In this document: one piece after another, positions 36,304 to 46,767 of the stretch
How positions within the stretch are numbered: the first letter of the stretch is position 1
Layout: the number at the start of each line of letters is the position of its first letter
Origin: Leeia speluncae
GTDB taxonomy: Bacteria > Pseudomonadota > Gammaproteobacteria > Burkholderiales > Leeiaceae
Assembly (NCBI RefSeq): GCF_020564625.1
Contig: NZ_JAJBZT010000009.1
Location: 1-64,000, forward strand
Reading direction: 5' to 3'
DNA: 64,000 nt
The notes under the pieces: generated by a model
Databases searched by the model: none
Told to the model about the DNA's origin: nothing
What the model saw: the letters and a program-made list of their open reading frames with translations, nothing else
Translations under genes and position numbers: made by a program

Positions 36304-36927
36304 ATGAGTAACACTAGCCAACGCGCATGGGTGCGCATGCCATCAGGCAAACGATTAGACTTATTAAACCCGACCCCTTTTGATTGGGAAGACGAGGATT
36401 TAGCACTAGGCCTCGCAAGAACCTACCGTTGGGGGGGGCATTCAGCATGGCCGCTACCTTTATCCGTTGCTCAACATTCCATTGCGGTGATGCTACTTCG
36501 TCAGGAAATGAACAAGGGAAACTTATCCCCCCTACAGCAGTTACGCGAACTACTACATGATGCAGAAGAAGGTTTGTTAGGTTTTGACTGTATTTCGGTG
36601 CTGAAGCCGTTTATGGGGGAAGGTTTTAAGAAACTCAGCACGAGGCTAGAACACGCGGTATTTTTACGTTATGGATTACCTAGCTGGAATGTAGAAGATA
36701 AAGCGGAACATAAACGCGCAGATCGAGTAGCCGCCGCCTCAGAAGCCTTACATGTGGTTGGCTGGAGCAAGGAAGAAATTCGACAAACACTAAAGATACG
36801 TCTCCATCCAAAAGAAGCAGATATTCTTGCTGCTCATTATGGTGATACGCCTTGGGAACCTTGGACGCCAGAAAAAGCTAGGTCGCGTTTTCTAGAGCAG
36901 TTACAACGACTGATTAAACAACTCTAA
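36304..36927 (+). CDS. HD-domain phosphohydrolase
   Basis: 207 residues of the HD hydrolase superfamily. Metal-binding residues appear as SVAQHSIAV near 53, the HD pair in LLHDAEEGLLGFD near 80 and an aspartate in HKRADRVAAASEA near 140. The family resembles YfbR/YfdR-type nucleotidases, so nucleotide monophosphate hydrolysis is the most likely activity, without direct proof. No good ribosome site is visible; coupling to the lipoprotein gene 20 bp upstream is possible. Confidence 0.78.
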   Translation: MSNTSQRAWVRMPSGKRLDLLNPTPFDWEDEDLALGLARTYRWGGHSAWPLPLSVAQHSIAVMLLRQEMNKGNLSPLQQLRELLHDAEEGLLGFDCISVLKPFMGEGFKKLSTRLEHAVFLRYGLPSWNVEDKAEHKRADRVAAASEALHVVGWSKEEIRQTLKIRLHPKEADILAAHYGDTPWEPWTPEKARSRFLEQLQRLIKQL

Positions 36928-36933
36928 TTGATC

Positions 36934-36977
36934 GGCGACATTGAATAACCTGCGTGTTGTATTCATTCAATGTCGCC
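36934..36977 (+). other. Hairpin between convergent genes
   Basis: GGCGACATTGAAT (36934-36946) and ATTCAATGTCGCC (36965-36977) are perfect 13-base arms around an 18-base loop, between the convergent HD gene and rfbC. No U-tract follows on either strand, so it may stabilise 3' ends or act as a weak terminator. Confidence 0.6.
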
Positions 36978-37002
36978 CTACCTGTGACAACAAGACAAAC
37001 TA

Positions 37003-37593
37003 TCAAGCATTACCTTGTTCAGTATTCAATACTGTTTCTATGTCTCTCATCGCATCAACTAAGGCCATCCCTACCTGATCTTTCGCAGATAACGCTGGGG
37101 TCATCCCCTCTATCGGCCAGTCAATCCCAATGTCAGGATCGTTCCAAGCAATGCAACGCTCTAACGCGGGCATGTAGTAGTCAGTCGTTTTGTATAAAAA
37201 GTCTGCAGAGTCAGATAGCACGACAAACCCATGCGCAAATCCTTCAGGCACCCATAGTTGGCGATGGTTTTGGCCGGTCAGCATAACGCCTACCCATTTC
37301 CCAAAGGTAGGTGAGTCTTGACGAATATCCACCGCCACATCAAATACTTCGCCAGCGACGACACGCACCAACTTGCCTTGGGGATGTGGTGGCAATTGAT
37401 AATGCAATCCGCGCAGCACACCTTTGGATGAGCGCGAGTGATTATCTTGTACGAAAGTTCGTTTTAAACCCGTTGCTTCTTCAAATTGCGCTTGATTGAA
37501 GCTTTCAAAGAAGAAACCTCGGTCATCACCGAATACTTTTGGCTCTAAAATCAGCACTTCTGGAATGGCCGTTTTTACTACTTGGTAAGGCAT
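37003..37593 (-). CDS. rfbC: dTDP-4-dehydrorhamnose 3,5-epimerase
   Basis: 196 residues of the cupin RmlC family: EPKVFGDDRGFFFESFN near 17, the catalytic RGLHYQLPPHPQGKLVRVV near 60, and WVPEGFAHGFVVLSD near 114. Third catalytic step from dTDP-glucose to dTDP-L-rhamnose for lipopolysaccharide or exopolysaccharide. Last gene of rfbBDAC, 24 bp after rfbA, with an AGGAT site. Confidence 0.96.
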   Translation of the reverse strand: MPYQVVKTAIPEVLILEPKVFGDDRGFFFESFNQAQFEEATGLKRTFVQDNHSRSSKGVLRGLHYQLPPHPQGKLVRVVAGEVFDVAVDIRQDSPTFGKWVGVMLTGQNHRQLWVPEGFAHGFVVLSDSADFLYKTTDYYMPALERCIAWNDPDIGIDWPIEGMTPALSAKDQVGMALVDAMRDIETVLNTEQGNA

Positions 37594-37617
37594 GTCGGAT
37601 CCTGTCTTGACTCAGGG

Positions 37618-38502
37618 TTAGTCTTTTACGAGGTTTAGCAAGTATTGTCCATAGGCATTCTTCGCCAATGGTTTAGCCAACGCCAAAATATGTTCTCCAT
37701 CTACCCAGCCTGCGCGATAAGCGACTTCTTCAGGACAAGCAACCATCAGTCCTTGCCGTTTCTGCAAGGTGGCGATAAAGCTAGATGCCTCTAGTAGTGA
37801 TTCGTGTGTACCGGTATCTAACCAAGCATAGCCGCGCCCCATGATTTCTACGTTTAGCTTGCCCGCCTCAAGATAGGCTTTATTTACATCGGTAATTTCT
37901 AATTCGCCACGGGCAGAAGGTTGGATGTTGGCGGCAATATCGCATACCGACTGATCATAGAAATACAATCCCGTTACGGCATAGTTAGATTTTGGCTTCA
38001 GTGGCTTTTCTTCAATGCTTAGCGCACGGAATTGATCATCAAACTCCACCACACCATAACGCTCAGGATCTGTTACATGATAGGCAAAAACAGAGGCGCC
38101 TTCGGTTTGCGCTGCCGCTCGTTCTAATTGCATGGTTAGATCATGTCCATAGAAAATATTGTCTCCCAGCACCAACGCAGATAGATCACTCCCGACAAAC
38201 GCTTTTCCAATGATAAAGGCTTGGGCGAGCCCGTCCGGGCTAGGTTGTACGGCATAACTGAGCTCAATCCCCCACTGATGTCCGTCTCCCAATAATTGCT
38301 GGAAGCGCGGAGTATCTTGTGGCGTAGAAATGATCAGAATCTCGCGGATACCGGCTAGCATCAACGTGGTTAGCGGGTAGTAAATCATTGGCTTGTCGTA
38401 AATCGGTAAGAGCTGTTTACTGACAGACGTGGTCGCAGGATATAGTCTTGTACCGCTACCACCAGCAAGGATAATCCCTTTACGTTTTGGGCTAGTTGTC
38501 AT
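37618..38502 (-). CDS. rfbA: Glucose-1-phosphate thymidylyltransferase
   Basis: 294 residues with the nucleotidyltransferase motif [16 protein letters not shown] near residue 9 and the sugar-binding stretch [19 protein letters not shown] near 160. It makes dTDP-glucose from dTTP and glucose-1-phosphate. Its ATG is one base after the rfbD stop, indicating coupled translation. Confidence 0.97.
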   Translation of the reverse strand: MTTSPKRKGIILAGGSGTRLYPATTSVSKQLLPIYDKPMIYYPLTTLMLAGIREILIISTPQDTPRFQQLLGDGHQWGIELSYAVQPSPDGLAQAFIIGKAFVGSDLSALVLGDNIFYGHDLTMQLERAAAQTEGASVFAYHVTDPERYGVVEFDDQFRALSIEEKPLKPKSNYAVTGLYFYDQSVCDIAANIQPSARGELEITDVNKAYLEAGKLNVEIMGRGYAWLDTGTHESLLEASSFIATLQKRQGLMVACPEEVAYRAGWVDGEHILALAKPLAKNAYGQYLLNLVKD

Positions 38503-38503
38503 G

Positions 38504-39415
38504 TTATTTTGCTAACTCCACAATTAATCGCGTTGTTTCTGTCACTTGAGATTGCCAATCTGGCAGCGTCAATCCAAAGGTATGCGCTAGTTTTTGATTG
38601 GACATCACCGACCAGGCAGGGCGTTTCGCTGGCACAGGATAGGCAGAGGTAGGGATCGGCTGAATGTTGTCTGGATCCACCTTTACCGGCCATCCAGCAT
38701 GCAACGCCGTTTGAATCGCCAATTTAGCATAAGCATGCCAGTTGGTTTGCCCGCTAGGGACTAGATGATAAATACCATACGAAAAGCTAGTTGGGTCTGC
38801 TTGCATGTATTGATGCACGACCATGGCTGTCACATCCGCAATCAAGGCGGCAGAAGTGGGTGCGCCAATTTGATCTGCCACCACACTTAAGCTTTCTCTC
38901 TCTTTGGCTAACCGTAACATGGTTTTTAGGAAATTGCCGCCGTGTACGCCATACACCCAAGAAGTGCGAAAGATCAGGTGTTTGCAACCAGCCTGTCTGA
39001 TTGCAACCTCCCCTTCGGCTTTCGTTTGTCCATAGACATTCGCCGGTGCAATCGGATCAGACTCTTGATAGGGCAAATTGCCTGTGCCTGCAAATACGTA
39101 ATCTGTTGAATAGTGAATCAGTAAAGCATCTAGCTGTTTTGCGACGTCGGCTAATTTGCCCACTGCACTTGCATTGACTAAGTGCGCTGTCTCAACATCG
39201 CTCTCTGCTTTATCAACCGCCGTGTACGCGGCAGCATTGATGATGACATCAGGAGAAACAGACACCACGTAGTTGGCAAGAGCATCTGGCTGGGTAAAAT
39301 CAGCGCGTGCGCGATCAGCGACAGTCACCACACCATGCAAAGCCATTGCACGTTTTAGCTCGAAACCAACCTGTCCGTTCGCGCCAAGGATCAATAACTT
39401 GGGTTTAGTGGCCAT
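38504..39415 (-). CDS. rfbD: dTDP-4-dehydrorhamnose reductase
   Basis: 303 residues of the short-chain/extended dehydrogenase family: [16 protein letters not shown] near residue 8, the catalytic YSTDYVFAG near 103 and YGQTKAEGE near 128. It reduces the 4-keto group with NADPH to give dTDP-L-rhamnose. The ATG at 39415 lies inside the end of rfbB (11-bp overlap). Confidence 0.96.
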   Translation of the reverse strand: MATKPKLLILGANGQVGFELKRAMALHGVVTVADRARADFTQPDALANYVVSVSPDVIINAAAYTAVDKAESDVETAHLVNASAVGKLADVAKQLDALLIHYSTDYVFAGTGNLPYQESDPIAPANVYGQTKAEGEVAIRQAGCKHLIFRTSWVYGVHGGNFLKTMLRLAKERESLSVVADQIGAPTSAALIADVTAMVVHQYMQADPTSFSYGIYHLVPSGQTNWHAYAKLAIQTALHAGWPVKVDPDNIQPIPTSAYPVPAKRPAWSVMSNQKLAHTFGLTLPDWQSQVTETTRLIVELAK

Positions 39416-40466
39416 ACTGTTGTTCAATCCAAGTTTGGTAATTGCCGCTCACTACATTGCTTACCCATGCTTGATTATCTAAATACCATTGCACGGTTTT
39501 ACGGATGCCAGATTCAAATGTTTCAGCAGGACGCCAGCCTAGTTCGCTTTCCAACTTACGTGCATCAATGGCATAACGACGATCGTGGCCCGGGCGATCC
39601 TTTACATATCGAATTTGTTCACGATAAGACATGCCAACTGCTTTGGGCTGTAGTTCATCCAGCAGATCACAAATAGTATGCACCACCGACAAATTGGCTT
39701 TTTCATTCCAACCACCCACATTGTAGGTCTCACCCAATTTACCGTTGGCAAGTACAGCGCGAATCGCACTGCAATGGTCTTTTACATACAACCAATCGCG
39801 AATCTGCTGCCCATCCCCATAAACGGGTAGATCTTTGCCGGCTAGGGCATTTAGGATCATTAGCGGAATTAGCTTTTCAGGGAAATGATACGGGCCATAG
39901 TTGTTAGAACAATTGGTCGTCAGCACAGGGAAACCATAGGTGTGAAACCATGCCCTGACTAGATGATCACTCGCTGCTTTGCTGGCGGAATACGGGCTGT
40001 TTGGCTCGAACGGGTGGTTTTCTGTAAATGCAGGCGCATCAGAAGCCAATGAACCATATACTTCATCAGTAGAAACATGCAGGAATCGGAAATTTGCCTT
40101 AAGCGCTTCACCTAATTCATTCCAATAAGCTCTCGCGCACTCCAATAAATTGAAAGTACCGACAATATTCGTTTGAATAAAATCGGCAGGTCCATGAATC
40201 GAACGGTCGACATGCGATTCAGCAGCAAAATTAATGATCGCACGCGGTTGAAAGCGATTAAGCAGTTCAGAAACCAGTGTTTTATCACCAATATCCCCTC
40301 TCACAAAAACATGAGAAGCATTGCCTTCTAGTGACTTCAGGGTGTCTAAATTACCAGCATAGGTAAGCTTATCTAGATTGATCACTAGCTCATCAGCGCC
40401 TGCCAACCAATCTAATACAAAGTTACCGCCAATAAACCCTGCACCGCCCGTGACTAAAATTGCCAT
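39405..40466 (-). CDS. rfbB: dTDP-glucose 4,6-dehydratase
   Basis: 353 residues with NAD motif [13 protein letters not shown] near residue 5, the catalytic STDEVYGSL near 134 and [12 protein letters not shown] near 169, and the sugar-binding [14 protein letters not shown] near 196. First gene of rfbBDAC. The 150 bp upstream separates it from the leftward pntB stop and its terminator, so it has its own promoter; no clear boxes are seen. Confidence 0.97.
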   Translation of the reverse strand: MAILVTGGAGFIGGNFVLDWLAGADELVINLDKLTYAGNLDTLKSLEGNASHVFVRGDIGDKTLVSELLNRFQPRAIINFAAESHVDRSIHGPADFIQTNIVGTFNLLECARAYWNELGEALKANFRFLHVSTDEVYGSLASDAPAFTENHPFEPNSPYSASKAASDHLVRAWFHTYGFPVLTTNCSNNYGPYHFPEKLIPLMILNALAGKDLPVYGDGQQIRDWLYVKDHCSAIRAVLANGKLGETYNVGGWNEKANLSVVHTICDLLDELQPKAVGMSYREQIRYVKDRPGHDRRYAIDARKLESELGWRPAETFESGIRKTVQWYLDNQAWVSNVVSGNYQTWIEQQYGH

Positions 40467-40564
40467 CTATCTGACCCAACTAACCCAAAACCTTAGTTTA
40501 TCATGACGAAGAAGTAGGCTATAGAGGGGGATTGCAGCTTAGATCATCTTTTATGAAAAAAGAA

Positions 40565-40594
40565 AACCCCATTTGAATGACTTCAAATGGGGTT
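40565..40594 (-). terminator. Terminator after pntB
   Basis: AACCCCATTTGAA and TTCAAATGGGGTT form a 13-bp stem with a four-base loop, 24 bp after the pntB stop. On the minus strand it is followed by TTCTTTTTTC, a good U-tract. Confidence 0.9.
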
Positions 40595-40618
40595 GCCCTG
40601 AAACAATCTACTCAAGAC

Positions 40619-41983
40619 TTAGTGAAAAGACTTCACCATATCTTCAACAACCTTTTTCGCATCGCCAAATACCATCATGGTTTTGTCCATGTAGAAAAGA
40701 TCATTATCTAGGCCTGCATAACCTGCGGCCATCGAACGTTTTACCACCAAGATGGTACGTGCCTTGTGCGCTTCCAGAATCGGCATCCCATAAATCGGGC
40801 TGGCCGGATCGGTTTTTGCGGCAGGGTTGACCACATCGTTCGCGCCAATCACTAGCACCACATCGGTAGAGGAGAAATCATTATTGATTTCTTCCATTTC
40901 CAATACATGCTCGTAAGGCACTTCAGCTTCAGCTAGCAAGACGTTCATATGACCAGGCATACGACCCGCCACCGGGTGAATCGCATAGCGTACATTCACA
41001 CCCTCTTCTTGCAGTAGCTCTGCCATCTCTTGCAACGCATGCTGGGCACGGGCAACGGCCAAACCATAACCAGGCACGATCACCACGCTATCGGCATTTT
41101 TCATCATGAATAGCGCATCTTCTGGGCTACCAGATTTGTAGTTTTTCGGGCCAGTCGATACGCTGCCCGCCGCTACTTCGGCGCCAAAGCCACCCAATAG
41201 CACCGAGATAATCGAGCGGTTCATTGCCTTACACATGATGTAAGACAGAATCGCACCTGATGCCCCCACACATGCACCTGCAATGATCAGCACGCTGTTG
41301 TTTAGTGTAAAACCAATACCGGCAGCCGCCCATCCTGAGTAACTATTTAGCATTGATACCACAACAGGCATATCTGCACCACCAATTGGCACAATCAGCA
41401 ACATCCCCAAAACCAAGGCAATCGCACACATGATCAAGAAAGCTGCATGGCTATCGGTTGCATAGTAGGCAAAACCAAACCCAACCATCGATACTGCCAA
41501 GATCAGGTTAAGTAAATGCTGACCAGAGAAGTTAATTGGTTTTGCACCGAAACGACCAGATAACTTGCCATAGGCAATCACCGACGCAGTAAAGGTAATC
41601 GCGCCAATAAACGCACCAATGAAGAGTTCGATCTTCTGCGCACCGGTATGCTCTTGGCCGTGGTGAAAAATCGCCGCAACAGCAATTAACACAGCTGCCA
41701 AACCAACTAGCGAGTGCATCGCAGCAACCAACTCTGGCATTTGTGTCATCTGAACACGCTTCGCCAATGTTCCGCCGATTGCACCACCAACCACCACAGC
41801 GCCAGCCATTAAAGCAAATACCGGTTTATCCATTAGTAGCAAAGTAGTAACAACGGCAATCAACATGCCAATGATGCCGTACATATTGCCTTTACGCGCG
41901 CTTGTCGGGCTAGATAAGCCTTTCAGAGCCAGAATAAAGAGTACCGATGCGACTAGATATAAGAGAGAAGATAGGTTTTGCAT
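40619..41983 (-). CDS. pntB: NAD(P) transhydrogenase subunit beta
   Basis: 454 residues: about eight or nine membrane helices in the first 260 residues (domain II), then the NADP(H)-binding domain III with VIVPGYGLAVARAQHAL near 300 and IGANDVVNPAA near 390. Uses the proton gradient to transfer hydride from NADH to NADP. The start overlaps the pntAB stop by one base (TAATG). Confidence 0.96.
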   Translation of the reverse strand: MQNLSSLLYLVASVLFILALKGLSSPTSARKGNMYGIIGMLIAVVTTLLLMDKPVFALMAGAVVVGGAIGGTLAKRVQMTQMPELVAAMHSLVGLAAVLIAVAAIFHHGQEHTGAQKIELFIGAFIGAITFTASVIAYGKLSGRFGAKPINFSGQHLLNLILAVSMVGFGFAYYATDSHAAFLIMCAIALVLGMLLIVPIGGADMPVVVSMLNSYSGWAAAGIGFTLNNSVLIIAGACVGASGAILSYIMCKAMNRSIISVLLGGFGAEVAAGSVSTGPKNYKSGSPEDALFMMKNADSVVIVPGYGLAVARAQHALQEMAELLQEEGVNVRYAIHPVAGRMPGHMNVLLAEAEVPYEHVLEMEEINNDFSSTDVVLVIGANDVVNPAAKTDPASPIYGMPILEAHKARTILVVKRSMAAGYAGLDNDLFYMDKTMMVFGDAKKVVEDMVKSFH

Positions 41984-42291
41984 TATGCATTTCCTTTCTT
42001 ACGCTCTTTTTTCTTGAACATTTCTAGCATACGTTGAGTGACCATAAAGCCACCAAAGATGTTAATTGATGCCAGTAATACCGCTAATGCACCTAAAACG
42101 CTGGTTAACGTAATTTGTTGGCCATCGATCTCTACAACTTGTAGCAAAGCGCCAACCACGATAATGCCAGACACCGCATTCGTTACCGCCATCAATGGCG
42201 TATGCAAAGCAGGTGTCACATTCCATACCACGTGATAACCAACAAAGACGGCAAGCACGAATACCGTCAGATTAACAATTAATGGATCCAT
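41983..42291 (-). CDS. pntAB: Transhydrogenase subunit alpha part 2
   Basis: 102 residues with three membrane helices (about 5-25, 38-55, 60-85), corresponding to the C-terminal membrane part of E. coli PntA. Its presence as a separate gene shows the three-subunit arrangement, as in Rhodospirillum. AAGGA precedes the ATG. Confidence 0.94.
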   Translation of the reverse strand: MDPLIVNLTVFVLAVFVGYHVVWNVTPALHTPLMAVTNAVSGIIVVGALLQVVEIDGQQITLTSVLGALAVLLASINIFGGFMVTQRMLEMFKKKERKKGNA

Positions 42292-42344
42292 CTTGATTCC
42301 TTAAATAACAATTCAGGTTGTCAGAAGAAATAGTAACTACGCAC

Positions 42345-43463
42345 TTACGCAGATTTACCGAACAGCACTTGGCCATTCGATACCACAAGCGTTGCCTTTA
42401 CCAATTCATCTTCAGGGTTTAATACCAACCCTTTTTCCTTATCCAACATTGGAGAAATGAAGTTCAGCAGGTTCTTCGCAAATAATGCAGAAGCATCAGC
42501 TGCCACCATTCCCGGCAAATTAGATAAGCCAACCAAGATGACCCCATTTGATGTGGTAACCACTTCGTCTAGCACCACACCTTCTGTATTACCACCGTTT
42601 TCTACAGCCAAATCCACCACCACCGAACCGGCTTTCATTGCAGCAACGGTTGCCGCTTTAATCAAGATCGGCGCAGGACGTCCCGGAATTAACGCAGTTG
42701 TAATCACAATATCCGCTTGACGTGCGCGCTCATGGATAAGCTCAGCTTGCTTCGCCTTGTACTCATCAGACATCTCACGCGCATAGCCACCTGCCGCATC
42801 GCCAGACTCTTCAATAGGTACTTCCACAAACTTAGCACCTAGCGACTCCACCTGTTCTTTTGCAGCGCGACGCACATCAAAAGCCTCAACCACTGCACCC
42901 AAACGCTTTGCAGTTGCAATCGCCTGTAGGCCAGCCACCCCAGCGCCCAAAATCAGTACGCGGGCAGCCTTCACTGTACCGGCGGCAGTCATCAGCATTG
43001 GGAAGAAACGTGGATAGAACTGAGTTGCCAGCAGCACCGAACGGTAACCGGCAATGTTTGCCTGGCTAGATAAAATGTCCATGCTTTGAGCACGGGTAAT
43101 CCGTGGCATCAGCTCCATGGCCAATACTTCTAGCCCCGCCGCCGCATAAGCGCCCAGCAGTTCGTTTTTGTGAGGATTGACGGCAGCAAATACACGCGTC
43201 CCTTTTGCAAACAATCCAATTTCAGACTCAATTGGAGCACGGATTTTCAGCGCAATATCGGCACCTGATAATGCCTCTTGCGCTGACGCCACTAGTTTTG
43301 CACCAGCGGCTTCATAATCTGCATCCAATACACCCGCGAGCAAGCCCGCCCCTTTTTCAACCGCGACCGACAACCCAGCAGCCACAAACTTCTTCACCGT
43401 TTCCGGTGTTGCGGCGACACGGGCTTCATGCGGCATAACTTCCTTGATGATGCCAATTCGCAT
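42345..43463 (-). CDS. pntAA: Transhydrogenase subunit alpha part 1
   Basis: 372 residues, the soluble NAD(H)-binding domain I: MRIGIIKEVMPHEARVAATPE at the N-terminus, RITRAQSMDILSSQANIAGYR near 124, and the Rossmann motif VLILGAGVAGLQAIATAKRLGA near 166. The start follows GAGGGGAAA by 6 bases; the longer upstream frame is leader without a ribosome site. It is the first gene of pntAA-pntAB-pntB. Confidence 0.95.
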   Translation of the reverse strand: MRIGIIKEVMPHEARVAATPETVKKFVAAGLSVAVEKGAGLLAGVLDADYEAAGAKLVASAQEALSGADIALKIRAPIESEIGLFAKGTRVFAAVNPHKNELLGAYAAAGLEVLAMELMPRITRAQSMDILSSQANIAGYRSVLLATQFYPRFFPMLMTAAGTVKAARVLILGAGVAGLQAIATAKRLGAVVEAFDVRRAAKEQVESLGAKFVEVPIEESGDAAGGYAREMSDEYKAKQAELIHERARQADIVITTALIPGRPAPILIKAATVAAMKAGSVVVDLAVENGGNTEGVVLDEVVTTSNGVILVGLSNLPGMVAADASALFAKNLLNFISPMLDKEKGLVLNPEDELVKATLVVSNGQVLFGKSA

Positions 43464-43881
43464 GTATTTCCCCTCTGCATGCGTGATAGAAAAAACTGTC
43501 ATCTGCTGCGAATCTTCTTGGACGCAGTCAGGCTTTGGCTCGCAAATTTTTTGCGCGCGCACTCATTGTATTTTCTGGGCAGGAATATTATTGTTTTGAT
43601 GTTTTAAACGCATGTGTTGCTCTAACGGCAATCGTTCATCACGTTTAAAAAGGTGCTTTGCACCAAGGGATTTGCAATCAATCTAAGCAATGGTTTAACT
43701 GCTTATGTTGTTGCTGTGGGCGAGTAATACTTTTTATTTACTTATCACAACTTTATTATTTTTATAACAGCTGGATCACAACTGCGAGCCCAATTTATAC
43801 GATGTAACGAATGGGATAGCAAGTGGTTTTTTTCAAAAATCATTCAACGAAGTGTATTTTTCACATAAAAGAGTCTAAAAA
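43464..43881. other. Gene-free divergent promoter region
   Basis: A 418-bp gap between divergent pntAA and the Dabb gene. It holds a small palindrome GGTGCTTTGCACC around 43650 and AT-rich tracts near 43740-43790 that could be promoters. I see no gene and no confident promoter boxes. Confidence 0.5.
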
Positions 43882-44187
43882 ATGCCAATTCATCATCACG
43901 TCTATTTTTCATTCAACGATTCAGCATCTGAAGAAGACACCCAATCGATTGTCGAACAGTTCTACGCACTAAAAAAAACCAACCTCATTCAAGATTTTTT
44001 TCATGGCATCAACAATAGTCCCGAGTTATTAAACAAGGGGTTAACACATGCATTTATTATTTATTTTAGCTCGACATCTGATCGCGATACCTATTTAAGC
44101 CATCCATTGCATGTAGCATTTGTTGAATATCTTAAACCATTTCTAAAAGATGTCATGGTGTTCGACTTTGAACCTAGCACAATCTAG
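43882..44187 (+). CDS. Dabb (stress-responsive alpha/beta barrel) protein
   Basis: 101 residues that match one Dabb dimeric ferredoxin-like domain: HHHVYFSFND at the start, the central HGINNSPELLNKGLTHAFIIYFSSTSDRDTYLSHPLHVAFVEYLKPFL and the VFDFE end strand. Small Dabb proteins are usually homodimers, some being monooxygenases or cyclases, most uncharacterised. The gene stands alone between pntAA and a small hypothetical gene. Confidence 0.8.
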   Translation: MPIHHHVYFSFNDSASEEDTQSIVEQFYALKKTNLIQDFFHGINNSPELLNKGLTHAFIIYFSSTSDRDTYLSHPLHVAFVEYLKPFLKDVMVFDFEPSTI

Positions 44188-44285
44188 AAATACATCTACA
44201 CGCATTCGAGCCATTTCTGATCGATGTATATGCAAGCAAGCTATTCATTATATTTTGGCAAAAAGTAGTAAATAAAATACCAACT

Positions 44286-44309
44286 TATCAATTAATCATG
44301 CTATTGATA
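44286..44309. promoter_or_regulatory. Inverted repeat before small orphan gene
   Basis: TATCAAT (44286-44292) and ATTGATA (44303-44309) are perfect arms ten bases apart, 35 bp before the next start codon. A regulator site is possible; the regulator is unknown. Confidence 0.35.
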
Positions 44310-44344
44310 GATAACCATATGAAATGATGACGGAGTAGAAGTAA

Positions 44345-44581
44345 ATGAACAAGAATGAAGTGCGCAGCATCATTGAGTCTGTTCTAGCAAGCGGCAGTAA
44401 AACACCTGGCATTTTTGATTTGCCCAAAATGCTATCGCTAAAAACACAATTAGAAGCATGCTCATCTATATCAGATGTGATTAATCTGCTAGAAGAACAT
44501 CGCGGTAACGTGCTTAAAATTTTTGGACTTGAAGAAACACTTTTTCAAGATGCAATTGAAAAGCTAAAAAACTTAGCCTAA
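44345..44581 (+). CDS. Small hypothetical protein
   Basis: 78 residues, soluble and mostly helical by composition, with several short Leu/Ile heptads (MLSLKTQLEACSSISDVINLLEEHRGNVLKIFGLEE). I do not recognise a family. A GGAG-containing site 10 bases before the ATG and a strong palindromic terminator 29 bp after the stop support a real gene. The single cysteine and lack of signal or membrane segment suggest a cytoplasmic protein. Confidence 0.65.
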   Translation: MNKNEVRSIIESVLASGSKTPGIFDLPKMLSLKTQLEACSSISDVINLLEEHRGNVLKIFGLEETLFQDAIEKLKNLA

Positions 44582-44610
44582 AGCTAATTGGGATTGTATT
44601 TACGTTAGAC

Positions 44611-44649
44611 AAATAAAAAAACCAACCTTTAAGGTTGGTTTTTTTATTT
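44611..44649. terminator. Bidirectional terminator
   Basis: Perfect palindrome with 19-base arms (44612-44630 and 44631-44649) that contain A7 and T7 tracts outside a CCAACCTT core. It serves the rightward small gene and the leftward rpoD-tRNA transcript. Confidence 0.92.
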
Positions 44650-44655
44650 GAAACT

Positions 44656-44734
<79 letters not shown>

Positions 44735-44776
44735 ACTTGCATCTGACACATGCCAAATGCAAGAAAGTTGCGCATT

Positions 44777-46687
44777 TTACCCTTGATTTTCTTCACCGTC
44801 CAGAAAACTTCTCAGTCTTTCTGAACGAGTCGGATGACGTAATTTACGCAGGGCCTTCGCTTCAATCTGACGAATACGTTCACGAGTCACATCAAACTGC
44901 TTACCCACTTCTTCAAGTGTGTGATCCGTATTCATTTCAATACCAAAACGCATACGTAGCACTTTTGCTTCACGTGGTGTTAAGGTATCTAGCACTTCTT
45001 TAGTGACATCTTTCAAGCTTGCGTATACCGCCGCATCAGAAGGCGCAATAGTTACTGCATCTTCAATGAAGTCACCTAGATGAGAATCATCGTCATCACC
45101 GATCGGCGTTTCCATAGAGATTGGCTCTTTGGAAATTTTAAGAATCTTACGAATCTTCTCTTCTGGCATTTCCATGCGTGCCGCCAACTCTTCAGGAGTA
45201 GACTCAATACCTGTCTCTTGAAGAATTTGGCGTTGAATTCGGTTCATTTTGTTGATTGTTTCAATCATGTGAACCGGAATACGAATGGTACGCGCTTGGT
45301 CAGCAATAGAACGAGTAATTGCCTGACGAATCCACCATGTGGCATAAGTAGAGAATTTGTAACCACGACGGTATTCAAATTTATCCACTGCCTTCATTAG
45401 ACCAATGTTACCTTCTTGAATTAGATCCAAGAACTGAAGACCACGGTTGGTGTATTTCTTCGCAATAGAAATTACTAGACGCAAGTTAGCCTCAATCATA
45501 TCGCGCTTCGCACGACGTGAACGAGCCTCACCTGTCGACATTTGACGGTTAATTTCTTTTAAATCTTTAATTGGGATGCGAACACGCTTTTGAATTTCAG
45601 CCAATTTACCTTGGCGCTCAAAAATAGCATGTTTAAAGCGAGACAATACGTCGCTATATGCTTTACCCGCATTGATTTCTTCGTTAACCCAGCTTGGATT
45701 ATCTTCATTACCAGGGAAGATTTTCAAGAAGTGTTGGCGAGGCATTTGACCTTTTAGCACAACCAAATCTTGAATCTCGCGCTCTTGTGCACGAATTTCT
45801 TCTACCAACTGGCGAAGACTGTCACAAAGAGCATCTACCTGTTTCGCCGAGAAGCGAATCATGGTTAGCGCGTCAGAAATTGCTTGCTGTGCAGCCAAGA
45901 AATCAGGAGAGCCAAAGCCATTATCTTCTAATGCAGCTAACATTTTACCGTAATGCTCACGCACTACCGTAAAGTGAACCATTGCATCCGCTTTCAATTG
46001 CTCTAGATCTACACCTGAAGGGGTACCACCACCCTCGCCGTCTTCATCCTCTTCTTCATCAGAGTCATCGGCTTCTTCCTCATCATCGATGTTGAGGTCG
46101 GTTGGCTCTTCGGTCACTTCTTCAGCATTTGGATCAACTAGACCGTCGATCAATTCATCGATACGCATTTCATCTTTTTCAATGCGTTCGATCATGCCAA
46201 GAATATCGGCAATGGTACTTGGGCTGGCAGAAATTGCCTGCACCATATGTTTTAGGCCTTCTTCGATTCGTTTAGCGATTTCAATTTCGCCTTCACGAGT
46301 CAATAGTTCTACAGTACCCATTTCACGCATGTACATACGTACAGGGTCTGTTGTTCTACCAAACTCTGAATCTACAGAAGATAAAGCGGCCTCAGCCTCT
46401 TCAACCACATCATCATCAGCAACAGGAGGCGCTGCATCAGACATTAAGATGTCTTCCGCATCCGGCGCTTCATCCATTACCTGAATACCCATGTCGTTGA
46501 TCATGCTGATGATCTGTTCGATCTGCTCAGCATCTAACATGTCTTCAGGCAAGTGGTCGTTGATCTCTGCGTAGGTTAAATACCCACGTTCCTTACCAAG
46601 GACGATCAACGTCTTCAAGCGCTGACGCGACTGTTCATGATCCCGTTTTGAGTTTTCGTGCTTTTCGTTGCGAATTTCTTCGGTCAT
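44777..46687 (-). CDS. rpoD: RNA polymerase sigma-70 factor RpoD
   Basis: 636 residues: region 1.1 at the N-terminus ([23 protein letters not shown]), region 1.2 [11 protein letters not shown] near 115, an acidic non-conserved region ([16 protein letters not shown] near 205), region 2 ([56 protein letters not shown]) and region 4 ([30 protein letters not shown]). Housekeeping sigma factor. Third major gene of the macromolecular-synthesis operon, 80 bp after dnaG. Confidence 0.98.
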   Translation of the reverse strand: MTEEIRNEKHENSKRDHEQSRQRLKTLIVLGKERGYLTYAEINDHLPEDMLDAEQIEQIISMINDMGIQVMDEAPDAEDILMSDAAPPVADDDVVEEAEAALSSVDSEFGRTTDPVRMYMREMGTVELLTREGEIEIAKRIEEGLKHMVQAISASPSTIADILGMIERIEKDEMRIDELIDGLVDPNAEEVTEEPTDLNIDDEEEADDSDEEEDEDGEGGGTPSGVDLEQLKADAMVHFTVVREHYGKMLAALEDNGFGSPDFLAAQQAISDALTMIRFSAKQVDALCDSLRQLVEEIRAQEREIQDLVVLKGQMPRQHFLKIFPGNEDNPSWVNEEINAGKAYSDVLSRFKHAIFERQGKLAEIQKRVRIPIKDLKEINRQMSTGEARSRRAKRDMIEANLRLVISIAKKYTNRGLQFLDLIQEGNIGLMKAVDKFEYRRGYKFSTYATWWIRQAITRSIADQARTIRIPVHMIETINKMNRIQRQILQETGIESTPEELAARMEMPEEKIRKILKISKEPISMETPIGDDDDSHLGDFIEDAVTIAPSDAAVYASLKDVTKEVLDTLTPREAKVLRMRFGIEMNTDHTLEEVGKQFDVTRERIRQIEAKALRKLRHPTRSERLRSFLDGEENQG

Positions 46688-46767
46688 TATCTTTTAATTC
46701 CAAATGGGGTTGGACTGAGCACCCGAAAAACCATTGATTTTAATGTTTTTTCTGAAAAAAATCTACC

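Noticed and set aside
36934-36977. Hairpin between the HD gene and rfbC as a bidirectional terminator
   Set aside because: Both flanks lack a U-tract and the loop is 18 bases, so I list it only as a hairpin.
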